58,689 nucleotides of DNA from positions 445-59,133 of the forward strand of contig PKXZ01000031.1 in the NCBI GenBank assembly GCA_003132525.1, written 5' to 3'. Source of the stretch: Candidatus Dormiibacterota bacterium. Its GTDB lineage: Bacteria; Chloroflexota; Dormibacteria; Aeolococcales; Aeolococcaceae. The notes below the pieces were generated by a model. That model did not search any database. It saw nothing but the letters and a program-made list of their open reading frames with translations, and was not told the origin of the DNA. The position numbers were made by a program, and so were the translations under genes. Shown here one piece after another: positions 7,299 to 15,276 of the stretch. Position 1 is the stretch's first letter. Every line of letters begins with the position of its first letter.

Positions 7299-8087
7299 AT
7301 GGACTTCATTGACACCGATCTCCGTAACTCCAAGTTCGAGGAGGTCTCCCTCACCGGCGCACAGCTCCACATCGTCGATATGACCAATGCCCAGTTCCGC
7401 GCCGTCGACCTCACCGGGGCCGTGATGCGCAGCGTCGACCTCGTCAACGTTGATATCAGTGGTCAGGTTGAAAACCTGACGATCAATGGCGTCGACGTTG
7501 CGCCCCTCATTGAAGCCGAGCTCGACAAGCGATATCCGCTCCGCCCCAAGATGCGCCCGACAGACCCAGCCGGCTTCTGCGAGGCTTGGGACATCGTCGA
7601 GCGGCTCTGGGGGCAGACTGTCGACCACGCCCGCAGCCTGCAACCGGAACAGCTGCACGAGTCGGTCAACGGGGAGTGGTCGTTCATCGAAACGCTGCGC
7701 CATCTGGTGTTCGCCACCGACGCCTGGATCAGGCGCGGGATCCTCGGCGATCCATCACCGTGGGATCCGCTGGATCTGCCGTGGGATGAGATGCCCGACA
7801 CGCCGGGAGTGCCTCGCGATCGCGCGGCGCGACCGTCGCTCGACGAGGCGCTCGAACTTCGCCGCGGCCGGATGGCCACGGTGCGCCAGTTCATCGATGG
7901 ACTGACCGACGCGTCGCTGAAGACTGACACCGAACCGGTCGATGCACCAGGCTGGCCGAGGCCTCGCAGCTACCCCGTGCGTCAGTGTTTGCTCATCATC
8001 CTCAACGAGGAGTGGGTGCACCGGTTGTTCGCCGAACGAGACCTGGACATCGTTGAAAGTGTCAAAGGTCAGCCGGAGTCGGTGTAG
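7299..8087 (+). CDS. Pentapeptide-repeat / DinB fusion protein
   Basis: A 262-residue two-domain protein. Residues 1-65 carry pentapeptide-repeat spacing (DTDLRNSKFEEVSLTGAQL, then NAQFRAVDLTGAVMRSVDL), a short right-handed quadrilateral helix. Residues 85-255 form a DinB-like four-helix bundle (WDIVERLWGQTVDHARSLQ, then ESVNGEWSFIETLRHLVF). The His of TLRHLVF and the His of EEWVHRLFAERDLD (about residue 245) fit DinB metal positions. DinB proteins are metal-dependent hydrolases or thiol-cofactor transferases. The last codons and the stop lie inside two copies of a 22-23 bp repeat (8059-8104), so the natural C-terminus may have been altered by insertion. Confidence 0.88.
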   Translation: MDFIDTDLRNSKFEEVSLTGAQLHIVDMTNAQFRAVDLTGAVMRSVDLVNVDISGQVENLTINGVDVAPLIEAELDKRYPLRPKMRPTDPAGFCEAWDIVERLWGQTVDHARSLQPEQLHESVNGEWSFIETLRHLVFATDAWIRRGILGDPSPWDPLDLPWDEMPDTPGVPRDRAARPSLDEALELRRGRMATVRQFIDGLTDASLKTDTEPVDAPGWPRPRSYPVRQCLLIILNEEWVHRLFAERDLDIVESVKGQPESV

Positions 8088-8104
8088 AAGTATCAGCCGA
8101 AATC
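8059..8104 (+). repeat. Left cluster of 22-23 bp repeat (2 copies)
   Basis: Two adjacent copies at 8059-8080 and 8082-8104 share the core TGTCAAGnATCAGCCGAAA, with changes. They cover the end of the DinB-fusion gene and lie just outside the 3' end of the HNH gene. Four more copies in the same orientation lie beyond its 5' end. Confidence 0.65.
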
Positions 8105-8193
8105 AGAGACGCGAGAAGCGCAAAGCAGCAGCAGTTGCGCCGTCGGGGGCGTGTGCGTCTAGGATCGACTGACCGCTGCTGTGATTGCTTTGG

Positions 8194-9405
8194 TCAGGGA
8201 GGCGGCTCCACCACGGCGACTCCATCAGCGATGTGAATGCGCCACCCCTGTTCGTGCACCGTGCGGTGGTGCCGCCGGCACAGGGAGACCAGGTTCTCGA
8301 GCTCGGTAGGACCGCCGTCCGACCAGTGGACGATGTGATGGCCATCGGTCCACGCGGGCGGGCGGTCGCACCCTGGGAAGCGGCAACCCTGGTCGCGGAG
8401 GCACAGCGCGGTGCGGATGTGTGCCGGAATCGCGCGCGTCGCCCGTCCGACCGAGAGCGGCACCGCGGGGGTGCTGGCCGTCCATACCGAAGCATCAGCA
8501 GGCGTCGCAACCGTCACCATCGTCCGCACGGCATCACAGGCGATGCGACGTGCGGTCTCGGGATGGATTGGACCAACGCCGTCCAACTCGGCCGGCTGGG
8601 CACCAACGCCCGAACGCAGCGTGTCCGCGCTCACCGTGACCGTGAGATGCGGCCGCTGCCCGTGCACATCGCGATGATCACCACAGCGCAACTGCGTGGC
8701 GGCCATGTCGACCAGCGCGTCGGCCCGCCGCTGCGACGCCGACCGCACCTCTCCACGACTCATCCCGTGACTGAGCGCGTCGATCGCAGTCTTCAGCAGC
8801 GCGCCGCCTTCGGCATCGAGCTCACCACGGAGGACGAACACGCCGCCATAGGTCTGATCGCACGCGAACCAGCGGCGTTCGTGGGCACGGTTGTCATCGG
8901 CGAGCACCCCGTCGGGGTCGAGGCGCAGCCGGGTGGCCTGCGTGAGAGTCCGCATCTGACGGGGTTCGAGGGTCTCCGCAGCTCCCACCAGGATGCTCTC
9001 GAACGGCTTGACCTCCTCGACGCCGACATCTTTCGCGAGGTGGGCGATCATGGTCACGTTGGTGAAGGAGGCGCGACCGGCACGAGCGCTGTCCAGCGTC
9101 GCCGGCAACTCGCCCAGGGTCTTGGCCAGGTGCACGCGGTACATCGCCGCCCTGGCCGTCATGCCGCAATGGGCGCGCACCCAGGACACCGTGGTGCCGC
9201 CGCCATCGGCCTGCGCTCCGCGCTCGGAGTAGAAGCGATGCAGGCGACGGACGAACTCTGCTTCAAGACGATCCATGGCGCGCCGGATGTCGACCAGGTC
9301 CTCGCCGAGGGCTTGCGTCGAGAACGTATCGATGGACTCGTCGACGAGTAGGTCAACAGCCTCATTCAGACGGTCTCGGGCATCCGGGATGGCGAAGGCT
9401 TCCAT
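8194..9405 (-). CDS. DUF222 / HNH endonuclease (13E12-like family)
   Basis: A 403-residue protein. The N-terminal DUF222 helical domain covers about residues 10-300 (for example MERLEAEFVRRLHRFYSERG-like and WVRAHCGMTARAAMYRVHLA). The C-terminal HNH nuclease domain is at about 315-385: RDQGCRFPGCDRPPAWTDGH, then HIVHWSDGGPTELENL and VSLCRRHHRTVHEQGW, giving C-x4-C, HH and C-x2-HH metal/catalytic residues. Members of this family occur in multiple copies in Actinomycetota and are linked to REP13E12-type repeats. The ATG at 9405 is chosen over 9411 because TAGAAT precedes it by 6 nt. It is flanked by short repeat clusters, suggesting it arrived as a unit. Confidence 0.9.
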   Translation of the reverse strand: MEAFAIPDARDRLNEAVDLLVDESIDTFSTQALGEDLVDIRRAMDRLEAEFVRRLHRFYSERGAQADGGGTTVSWVRAHCGMTARAAMYRVHLAKTLGELPATLDSARAGRASFTNVTMIAHLAKDVGVEEVKPFESILVGAAETLEPRQMRTLTQATRLRLDPDGVLADDNRAHERRWFACDQTYGGVFVLRGELDAEGGALLKTAIDALSHGMSRGEVRSASQRRADALVDMAATQLRCGDHRDVHGQRPHLTVTVSADTLRSGVGAQPAELDGVGPIHPETARRIACDAVRTMVTVATPADASVWTASTPAVPLSVGRATRAIPAHIRTALCLRDQGCRFPGCDRPPAWTDGHHIVHWSDGGPTELENLVSLCRRHHRTVHEQGWRIHIADGVAVVEPPP

Positions 9406-9411
9406 GCACAT

Positions 9412-9417
9412 ATTCTA
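9412..9417 (-). promoter_or_regulatory. Predicted -10 (TAGAAT) of HNH gene, leaderless
   Basis: On the minus strand TAGAAT is separated by 6 nt from the ATG at 9405. No Shine-Dalgarno sequence is present. Confidence 0.55.
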
Positions 9418-9568
9418 CCAAACATCTGTTCGCCAACGGACGGGTGCAACACGGACAATGTGGTCCACTGAATAGGTTATCGCCAATTCCGGCGGTAACA
9501 GTTCGGGGCGCGCCGGTGGGCGTCAAGCGCCGGGCCGCGAGCACCGCTCAGCTCCCTCACGTCAGGGA

Positions 9569-9660
9569 GTGTCAAGAGTCAACCGAAACCGGCCTCAAGC
9601 ATCACCCGAAGACATGTGAAGCATCAGCCGAACCCCATTTGTCAGGGATCAGCCGGATCA
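9569..9660 (+). repeat. Right cluster of 22-23 bp repeat (4 copies)
   Basis: Copies lie at 9569-9590, 9592-9613, 9614-9635 and 9639-9660, with periods of 23, 22 and 25 bp and the same core as the left cluster. The best pair across the HNH gene is GAAGTATCAGCCGAA (8087) and GAAGCATCAGCCGAA (9618), 14 of 15 identical. The cluster fills most of the 268-bp space between the HNH gene and tRNA-Gln; the rest (9418-9568) shows nothing else recognisable. Confidence 0.65.
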
Positions 9661-9673
9661 ATACAAAGATTCG

Positions 9674-9745
9674 CTGGGGAGGAAGGATTCGAACCTTCGA
9701 GTGGCGGATCCAAAGTCCGCTGCCTTACCACTTGGCGACTCCCCA
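9674..9745 (-). tRNA. tRNA-Gln (TTG)
   Basis: The cloverleaf closes with acceptor stem TGGGGAG/CTCCCCA, and the anticodon loop CTTTGGA gives anticodon TTG (codon CAA). The T loop GGTTCGAATCC is canonical and the discriminator base is G, as expected for glutamine. CCA is not encoded (GCGA follows), so CCA-adding enzyme is required. Confidence 0.95.
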
Positions 9746-9790
9746 ATGAGCACGTCGATCCTACCCGGCGATTGCGCACGTCAGGGTTCG

Positions 9791-10723
9791 TCAGGACTGC
9801 GACCGAACACCAGCCGTCCCGACACCTCGAGCGATCGACGAACCCTGACGGGCGAGCCAGTCGCTGACCATCTCGACGAACTCGACCGGCACCTCGAGCA
9901 TCGGGACGTGCCCGGCACCCTCGAATTCGTGGTACTCCCAGTCCGGACGGAGCGACGCCACGTTCCGCGCCGAGGCCACCGGGACGAGACGATCGCGGTC
10001 GCCCTGGAGCAGCAGTGTCGGAGCGACCACCTGCTGAATCCAGCGCAGGACCCTTCTTTTCAGCGCGAGTGTGGTGACCAGCGAGCGCGTGGCGGCGTAG
10101 AAGGACTCGTGCCAGGCGGACTCGGCAAGGCGCTCGGCTTCAAGCGCGATGTGGGCGTCGACCACGGTGGGCTCGATCCGGCTCGAATCAGCGCTCACCA
10201 GCCGCATGGTCTCGCGGACCAGGCTATCCGGCCCGAGCGCCGCGACGGCACGGCCGAGCCGCCGCGCGCCCCAGCGCGGCATGAACGCGGTTGCGATGAA
10301 GGTCCGCGACACTCGGTCGAGTCGGGGTGGGAACTCACGTGGCGCCGGCACCGCGGGGTCGACGAGGACGAGGGCGTCGACCAGGCTGGGGTGCCGCGCC
10401 GCCGCACCGATCGAGAGCAGGCCACCCATCGAGTTGCCCATGAGCACGATCCGATCGCGGGAGAGGCGCATGATCGCCCGGCTCAGCAGGTCGACATTGG
10501 CTGCGATGGTCGACCGTCGCCCGGCAAGCGGCGAGCGTCCGAACCCGGGGAGGTCGAGGGCGTAGACGCGATGGTGGGCGGCAAACTGGGGAGCTACCGA
10601 CATCCAGTTCAGATGCGACCCGCCAAGGCCGTGCACGAGCAGCATCACCGGTCCGTCCCCGCCGAAATCGGCGACGTAGATCGGCCCGTCGATGTCGAGG
10701 ATGGTGCTCTCCACGCACCTCAT
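9791..10723 (-). CDS. Alpha/beta hydrolase
   Basis: A 310-residue alpha/beta-hydrolase fold protein. The oxyanion region is MLLVHGLGGSHLNW (about residue 25), the nucleophile elbow is LMGNSMGGLLS (Ser at about 100), the acid is in LLLQGDRDRLVP and the catalytic His is in FEGAGHVPMLE. The cap region (130-220) includes helices rich in Arg. Substrate unknown; esterases and lactonases share this layout. The ATG at 10723 is used; the frame is open to 10849, but that extension would cover the glmU start. It is divergent from glmU across 55 bp. Confidence 0.88.
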   Translation of the reverse strand: MRCVESTILDIDGPIYVADFGGDGPVMLLVHGLGGSHLNWMSVAPQFAAHHRVYALDLPGFGRSPLAGRRSTIAANVDLLSRAIMRLSRDRIVLMGNSMGGLLSIGAAARHPSLVDALVLVDPAVPAPREFPPRLDRVSRTFIATAFMPRWGARRLGRAVAALGPDSLVRETMRLVSADSSRIEPTVVDAHIALEAERLAESAWHESFYAATRSLVTTLALKRRVLRWIQQVVAPTLLLQGDRDRLVPVASARNVASLRPDWEYHEFEGAGHVPMLEVPVEFVEMVSDWLARQGSSIARGVGTAGVRSQS

Positions 10724-10763
10724 CGTACGGACGGCGGCTCGAAGCCCGGCTCCGGCAAGCCCG

Positions 10764-10769
10764 TATACT
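10764..10769 (+). promoter_or_regulatory. Predicted -10 (TATACT) of glmU
   Basis: TATACT lies 9 nt before the glmU ATG at 10779, giving a near-leaderless transcript of the glmU-prs unit. Confidence 0.5.
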
Positions 10770-10778
10770 CGCGGGTAC

Positions 10779-12143
10779 ATGGGTGACGGGCCCCACGCGG
10801 TGATCCTTGCCGCCGGGCAGGGCAAACGGATGCGGAGCGCTCTCCCCAAGGTCCTTCATCCGCTTGGTGGGCGCCCTTTCATCCTCTATGCCGTCGAGGC
10901 TGCGCAGGCCGCCACCGGCAGTCCGCCCGTCGTGGTGATCGCGCCCGGCGACGCTCGGCTCCGCGAGGTGCTCGGCGATGCCGCGATCTGTGTCGAGCAG
11001 GCCGCGCCGCTCGGCACCGGCGACGCACTCCGGAGCGTTCCCGAGTCACAGCGCGGTCCCGGTCCGGTCCTGGTCCTGGTCGGCGACGCCCCGCTGATCC
11101 GAGCCGAGACCCTCGAGCGGCTGATCGCGGCACACGCCTCCTCGCCGCGCGCCTGCACCCTGCTGCTCGGTGTGCCCACCGATCCGTCCGGGCTGGGCCG
11201 GGCCGTCCGCGATGCGGACGGTCACGTGCTGCGCATCGTCGAGGAGCGGGACCTGCCCATCGGCGAGCCGGTGCCGATGGAGTGCAACGGGGGCATCTAC
11301 GTCTTCGACAGCGCCCAGCTCTGGCCGGCGCTCGACCGCCTGACCAGCGCCAATGCGCAGGGCGAGTTCTACCTCACCGACGTCATCGAGCTGCTCACCG
11401 GACCGGTCGAGGCCGTCGTGGCTCCGGATCCCGATGAGTTCATCTTCATCAACGATCGACGCCAGCTCGCCGCCGCCGAGGGGGCGCTCCGCCGCCGAAC
11501 CCTGGATGCGCTCATGCTCTCAGGCGTGACCGTGGAGGATCCGGCCAGTACGTACGTGGACCCGGGAGTTCAGGTCGGCCCGGACAGCGTCATTCATCCC
11601 ATGACCACCCTGAGCGGCTCCACCCGGCTCGGGGCGGAGTGCGAGATCGGGCCCATGGCCGTCCTGCGCGACGTTCGGGCCGGGCAGAGAGTGGTGATCG
11701 GCGAGTCCCGTCTCGATGACTGCGAGCTCGGCGATGACGTCCGCGTCGGCGCCTACTGCCGGGTCCGTCCGAATACGGTGCTCGCGTCCGGGGTAGAGTT
11801 GGGGACGCATGCCGAGGTCAAGAACAGCACCGTGGGCGCCGGAACTCGCATCAGTCACTTCTCCTGCGTGCTCGACAGCGACGTGGGGGAGGCCGTGAAC
11901 ATCGGCGCCGGCACCGTGACCTGCAACTACGACGGTGAGGCGAAGTTCCGCACCACGATCGGCAACCGGGTCTTCGTCGGCACCAACTCCACGCTCGTGG
12001 CGCCGGTGCGTCTCGGGGACGGTTGCTACGTGGGCGCGGGCTCCTTCATTGATCACGACGTCCCCGCGGGCGCTCTCGCCGTCGGCCGGAGCCGGCAGCG
12101 CAATGTCGAAGGATGGGCGGCCCGGCGGCCGGTGCAGTCGTGA
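10779..12143 (+). CDS. glmU: Bifunctional UDP-GlcNAc pyrophosphorylase / GlcN-1-P acetyltransferase
   Basis: A 454-residue enzyme of normal length. It acetylates glucosamine-1-phosphate and then uridylates it to UDP-GlcNAc, the precursor for peptidoglycan. The N-terminal nucleotidyltransferase shows VILAAGQGKRMRSALPKVLH (residues 7-26) and the GNGG-type ECNGGIYVF. From about 255 the left-handed beta-helix repeats begin, with the acetyltransferase core VNIGAGTVTCNYDGEAKF near 375. An in-frame open stretch back to 10692 lies antisense in the hydrolase and lacks family similarity. It overlaps prs by 4 nt (GTGA), a link seen in many bacteria. Confidence 0.97.
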   Translation: MGDGPHAVILAAGQGKRMRSALPKVLHPLGGRPFILYAVEAAQAATGSPPVVVIAPGDARLREVLGDAAICVEQAAPLGTGDALRSVPESQRGPGPVLVLVGDAPLIRAETLERLIAAHASSPRACTLLLGVPTDPSGLGRAVRDADGHVLRIVEERDLPIGEPVPMECNGGIYVFDSAQLWPALDRLTSANAQGEFYLTDVIELLTGPVEAVVAPDPDEFIFINDRRQLAAAEGALRRRTLDALMLSGVTVEDPASTYVDPGVQVGPDSVIHPMTTLSGSTRLGAECEIGPMAVLRDVRAGQRVVIGESRLDDCELGDDVRVGAYCRVRPNTVLASGVELGTHAEVKNSTVGAGTRISHFSCVLDSDVGEAVNIGAGTVTCNYDGEAKFRTTIGNRVFVGTNSTLVAPVRLGDGCYVGAGSFIDHDVPAGALAVGRSRQRNVEGWAARRPVQS

Positions 12144-13105
12144 CCGACTCCAATCCATACGGCGAGCTGCTGCTCCTCTCGGGCAGCGGCAACCCCGAGC
12201 TCAGCGAGCGGATCGCTCGCGAGATCGGCGTGAACCTCGCGGAGTGCGAGATCACCCGCTTCGCCGACGGCGAGTTCGACGTCAAGATCCGCGAGTCGGT
12301 TCGCGGCCACGACGTCTTCCTGGTGCAGCCAACCTGCCATCCGGTCAGCGACAACCTGATCGAGCTGTTCATCATCCTGGACGCGCTGCGCCGCGCCTCG
12401 GCGTCGCGCATCACGGCGGTGATCCCGTACTACGGGTATCAGCGCAAGGAGAAGAAGACCCAGGCGCGCGACCCGATCAGCGCCAAGCTCATGGCGAACA
12501 TCATCGAGCTCGCCGGCGCCAATCGAGTGATCTGCGTCGACCTGCACGCCGAGGCGATCCAGGGATTCTTCGACATCCCGGTCGATGCGCTCATCGCGAC
12601 CAAGATCCTCGCCCGCCGCGTGCGCGAGCGGCACGGTCACGACGTCGTGGTGGTGTCGCCGGACACCGGTGGTGTGAACCGCGCTCGCAACCTCGCGCGC
12701 ATCCTCGACGCACCGATCGCCTTCATCGACAAACGGCGTCCGAGAGACGACACCGTCGAGGTCGTCAATGTCATCGGTGACGTCGAAGGCACGGTCTGCG
12801 TGATCGTCGACGACCTGATTTCAACCGGTGGCACACTCGTCAATGCGGCGATCGCGCTCCTCGCGAGAGGCGCCAAGTCGGTTGACGTCGTGGCCACCCA
12901 CGGCGTGCTCAGCGACGGCGCGCTCGCGCGGCTGCATGCGGCACCCATCGACGAGATCTGCATCACCGACACGATCCCGTACCACAACGGCAGCCATAGC
13001 TTCGACGATGCGCCCAAGCTCCGCATCCTCTCGGTCGCGCCGCTGATCGCCGAGGCGATCGTGCGCGTCCACGAGGGACGGAGCGTGAGCGAACTGTTCC
13101 GGTGA
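12140..13105 (+). CDS. prs: Ribose-phosphate pyrophosphokinase (PRPP synthetase)
   Basis: A 321-residue enzyme that converts ribose-5-phosphate and ATP to PRPP for nucleotide, His and Trp synthesis. Visible motifs are CEITRFADGEFDVKI, the catalytic flexible-loop region IPYYGYQRKEKKTQARD, VDLHAEAIQGFFDIPVD, and the PRPP loop VIVDDLISTGGTL near residue 220. The protein is of standard class I length. The GTG at 12140 overlaps the glmU stop, so translation is coupled; it also places the conserved LLLLSGSGNPEL at the expected position. Cytosolic hexamer in known members. Confidence 0.97.
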   Translation: MTDSNPYGELLLLSGSGNPELSERIAREIGVNLAECEITRFADGEFDVKIRESVRGHDVFLVQPTCHPVSDNLIELFIILDALRRASASRITAVIPYYGYQRKEKKTQARDPISAKLMANIIELAGANRVICVDLHAEAIQGFFDIPVDALIATKILARRVRERHGHDVVVVSPDTGGVNRARNLARILDAPIAFIDKRRPRDDTVEVVNVIGDVEGTVCVIVDDLISTGGTLVNAAIALLARGAKSVDVVATHGVLSDGALARLHAAPIDEICITDTIPYHNGSHSFDDAPKLRILSVAPLIAEAIVRVHEGRSVSELFR

Positions 13106-13136
13106 GCGGCTCAGACCCACCACCGTCGCTGAGCCG

Positions 13137-14477
13137 ATGACGCCACTCATCATCGTCATCGTCGCCGGCCTCATCATCGCCGCGTTCGCAGCGGCTGCCG
13201 AGACCTCGCTGACGAGCGTGAGCCGCATCCGGATGCGAAGCCTTGCCGAGGACGGCAACAAACGCGCCCGAACGGTCACGCGACTGCACGCCGACCCGAA
13301 CGGTTATCTGTCGACGATCCTCACGCTCAACACCGTCGCGGTGATCGTCGTCTCGACTGCAACTGCGCTGCTGATCGGCAGTTACCTGCACAGCGTCCCG
13401 CAGGCCGTCGGCACCATCGTGCTCTCGATCATCGTGCTCATCTTCTGCGAGATCGCGCCGAAATCACTGGCGCTGCGGTTCAACGAGCGCGTGGCGCTGG
13501 TGCTCGCGGGGCCGGTGCAATTCGTCACCTGGCTGCTGCGACCGTTTGTCGGCGGACTCAGCATGCTCTCGCGGCTCATCGTGCGCGCCGCCACTCGGGG
13601 CCGCGCCGCGCGAGGCCCGTTCGTCACTGAGGAGGAGCTGAAGTTGCTCCTCTACGTCGGGGAGCAGGAGGGAATCGTCGAGCAGGAGGAGCGCGAGATG
13701 ATCCATGGCATCCTCGAGATGACCGACAAGACGGTGCGCGAGGTCATGGTGCCGCGCGTCGACGTGGTCGCCGCGGAGTCCACCGACTCGATCGCGGACG
13801 TCATCAAAGTGATCATCGAGTACGGCTACTCGCGCATCCCCATCTACGAGGACAACATCGACAACATCGTCGGCGTCGTATATGCGAAGGATCTCCTCCG
13901 TCATGGCGTCGTCGGCGACGATCAGCGGCCGCTCAAAGCAATTGCGCGCGAGCCGTACTACACGCCCGAGGCGAAGCACGTGGGCGAGCTGCTCCGTGAC
14001 ATGAAGGAACGCAAGATCCACATTGCGGTGGTCGTCGACGAGCACGGCGGCACCGCCGGCATCGTCACCTTCGAGGACCTGATCGAGGAGATCGTCGGCC
14101 CGATCCGTGACGAGTACGACATGCGCGAGGTCGAGGAGTTGCAGATCATCTCGGACCACGAGGTCGTGGTCAGCGCGCGCTTCCCGGTGGACGATCTCAA
14201 GGAGGCGCTCGATCTCCCGGTCCCCGATGTCGAGGCGGACACGGTCGGCGGCCTCGTCTACGAGCAGCTCGGCGAGATTCCGAAGGTCGGCGCCACGATC
14301 CAGCTCGGGAACGCAACACTCACCGTCGAGGCGATCCGCCGCCAGGGGATCCAGAGCGTCCGCATCACGAGCCCTCTCCCGCTGGTGCGCGAACGCGGCG
14401 CACGGCCTCTCGATCATGACGGCCACGAGGATCGGGACACGCAAGAGGAGGCGTCCGCGCACGCTCGCCACCAGTAG
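13137..14477 (+). CDS. CNNM/CorC-type membrane protein with CBS pair
   Basis: A 446-residue protein of the CBS-domain hemolysin family (often labelled TlyC/CorC). The N-terminal DUF21/CNNM transmembrane domain covers about 1-140 (PLIIVIVAGLIIAAFAAAAE first helix; IVLSIIVLIFCEIAPKSLAL later). A CBS pair follows at about 195-310 (VREVMVPRVDVVAAE, RIPIYEDNIDNIVGVVY, HIAVVVDEHGGTAGIVTFED), and a C-terminal CorC_HlyC domain occupies 325-410. Family members are linked to Mg2+/Co2+ transport. It stands 31 bp after prs and 16 bp before recO, so is probably in the same operon. The C-terminal ~25 residues are polar and unconserved. Confidence 0.92.
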   Translation: MTPLIIVIVAGLIIAAFAAAAETSLTSVSRIRMRSLAEDGNKRARTVTRLHADPNGYLSTILTLNTVAVIVVSTATALLIGSYLHSVPQAVGTIVLSIIVLIFCEIAPKSLALRFNERVALVLAGPVQFVTWLLRPFVGGLSMLSRLIVRAATRGRAARGPFVTEEELKLLLYVGEQEGIVEQEEREMIHGILEMTDKTVREVMVPRVDVVAAESTDSIADVIKVIIEYGYSRIPIYEDNIDNIVGVVYAKDLLRHGVVGDDQRPLKAIAREPYYTPEAKHVGELLRDMKERKIHIAVVVDEHGGTAGIVTFEDLIEEIVGPIRDEYDMREVEELQIISDHEVVVSARFPVDDLKEALDLPVPDVEADTVGGLVYEQLGEIPKVGATIQLGNATLTVEAIRRQGIQSVRITSPLPLVRERGARPLDHDGHEDRDTQEEASAHARHQ

Positions 14478-14493
14478 TGCCCATGATGGTCGG

Positions 14494-15270
14494 ATGCCGA
14501 CCTACAGCGATGAGGGAATCGTGCTCCGGCGCATCGACTACGGCGAGGCGGACCGCATCCTCACCGTGCTGACGCTCGAGCACGGCAAGATCGGCGTCAT
14601 CGCTCGAGGCGTGCGCAAGAGTCAGAGCCGGCTCGCATCGCGCACCGACTTGTTCACCCGCAGCCGTATGCAGCTCGCGCGTGGACGCGGCGAGCTCGAC
14701 GTGCTCACCCAGGCGGAGACGGTTGCGGCGACCCCGCTCCGCAGCGACGCGCGTCGCGCTGCCTGCGCCTCGCTGTGTGCCGAGCTGACCGACCGCGTCC
14801 TCGAAAGTCATCACGCGGATCCCGAGATCTACGCGCTCGTTGCCGGCGCGCTGACGGCGTGCGCCGACCCGGAGCGCGATCCGCGCGCCGCGATCGTGTG
14901 GTTTGCGCGCCGCATGGTTGACCGGCTCGGGTATGCGCCGCAGCTGGTCGAGTGCGTCAGCTGCGAGCGCCGCCTTCCCGAGGAGACGGCGTGGTTCAGC
15001 GCACCGGGCGGCGGCCTGCTCTGCGTGCGCTGCGCCCCCGGTGACCCCGAGGCAGTGGAGTGCGTCGTGCGAGTCATCAAGGTGCTGCGCGCCGCCGCGG
15101 ACGGCGATGAGGAGCTCTGGTTGCGGCTCCGCCTCGACACCGCGACGCTCCAGACACTCGAGCGCATCGTTGAGTCCGAGCTTGCGCATCACCTCGATCG
15201 CCGGTTGCGATCCATCGACGTGCTCCGGGCGATCGAGGGGCGGGGTGCCGTGAGGGTGCCGGTAGACTGA
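14494..15270 (+). CDS. recO: DNA repair protein RecO
   Basis: A 258-residue RecO, normal length. The N-terminal OB fold reads SDEGIVLRRIDYGEADRIL, then EHGKIGVIARGVRKSQSR. The central helical part contains two CxxC pairs (VECVSCERRLPEE and LLCVRCAPGDPE), the zinc-finger form seen in many Gram-positive-type RecO proteins. RecO loads RecA on SSB-coated DNA with RecR in the RecFOR pathway. The ATG at 14494 is chosen because the longer open frame overlaps the CorC-like gene and lacks similarity. Its stop ends 6 bp before the glyS ATG. Confidence 0.95.
   Translation: MPTYSDEGIVLRRIDYGEADRILTVLTLEHGKIGVIARGVRKSQSRLASRTDLFTRSRMQLARGRGELDVLTQAETVAATPLRSDARRAACASLCAELTDRVLESHHADPEIYALVAGALTACADPERDPRAAIVWFARRMVDRLGYAPQLVECVSCERRLPEETAWFSAPGGGLLCVRCAPGDPEAVECVVRVIKVLRAAADGDEELWLRLRLDTATLQTLERIVESELAHHLDRRLRSIDVLRAIEGRGAVRVPVD
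15263..15268 (+). promoter_or_regulatory. Predicted internal -10 (TAGACT) for glyS
   Basis: TAGACT, 8 nt before the glyS ATG and overlapping the recO stop, could give an extra leaderless glyS transcript. It could also be coincidence, since the VD codons and stop of recO encode it. Confidence 0.35.
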
Positions 15271-15276
15271 CGCGCC

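Noticed and set aside
8185..9351. 388-codon plus-strand frame over the HNH gene
   Set aside because: Antisense to a DUF222-HNH protein with intact motifs.
9569..9660. Possible CRISPR array
   Set aside because: The 22-23 bp units follow one another with almost no spacer, vary in sequence, and no cas gene is present.
9701..10786. Plus-strand 361-codon frame between tRNA-Gln and glmU
   Set aside because: Antisense to the alpha/beta hydrolase with its complete catalytic triad, and it runs through the tRNA gene.
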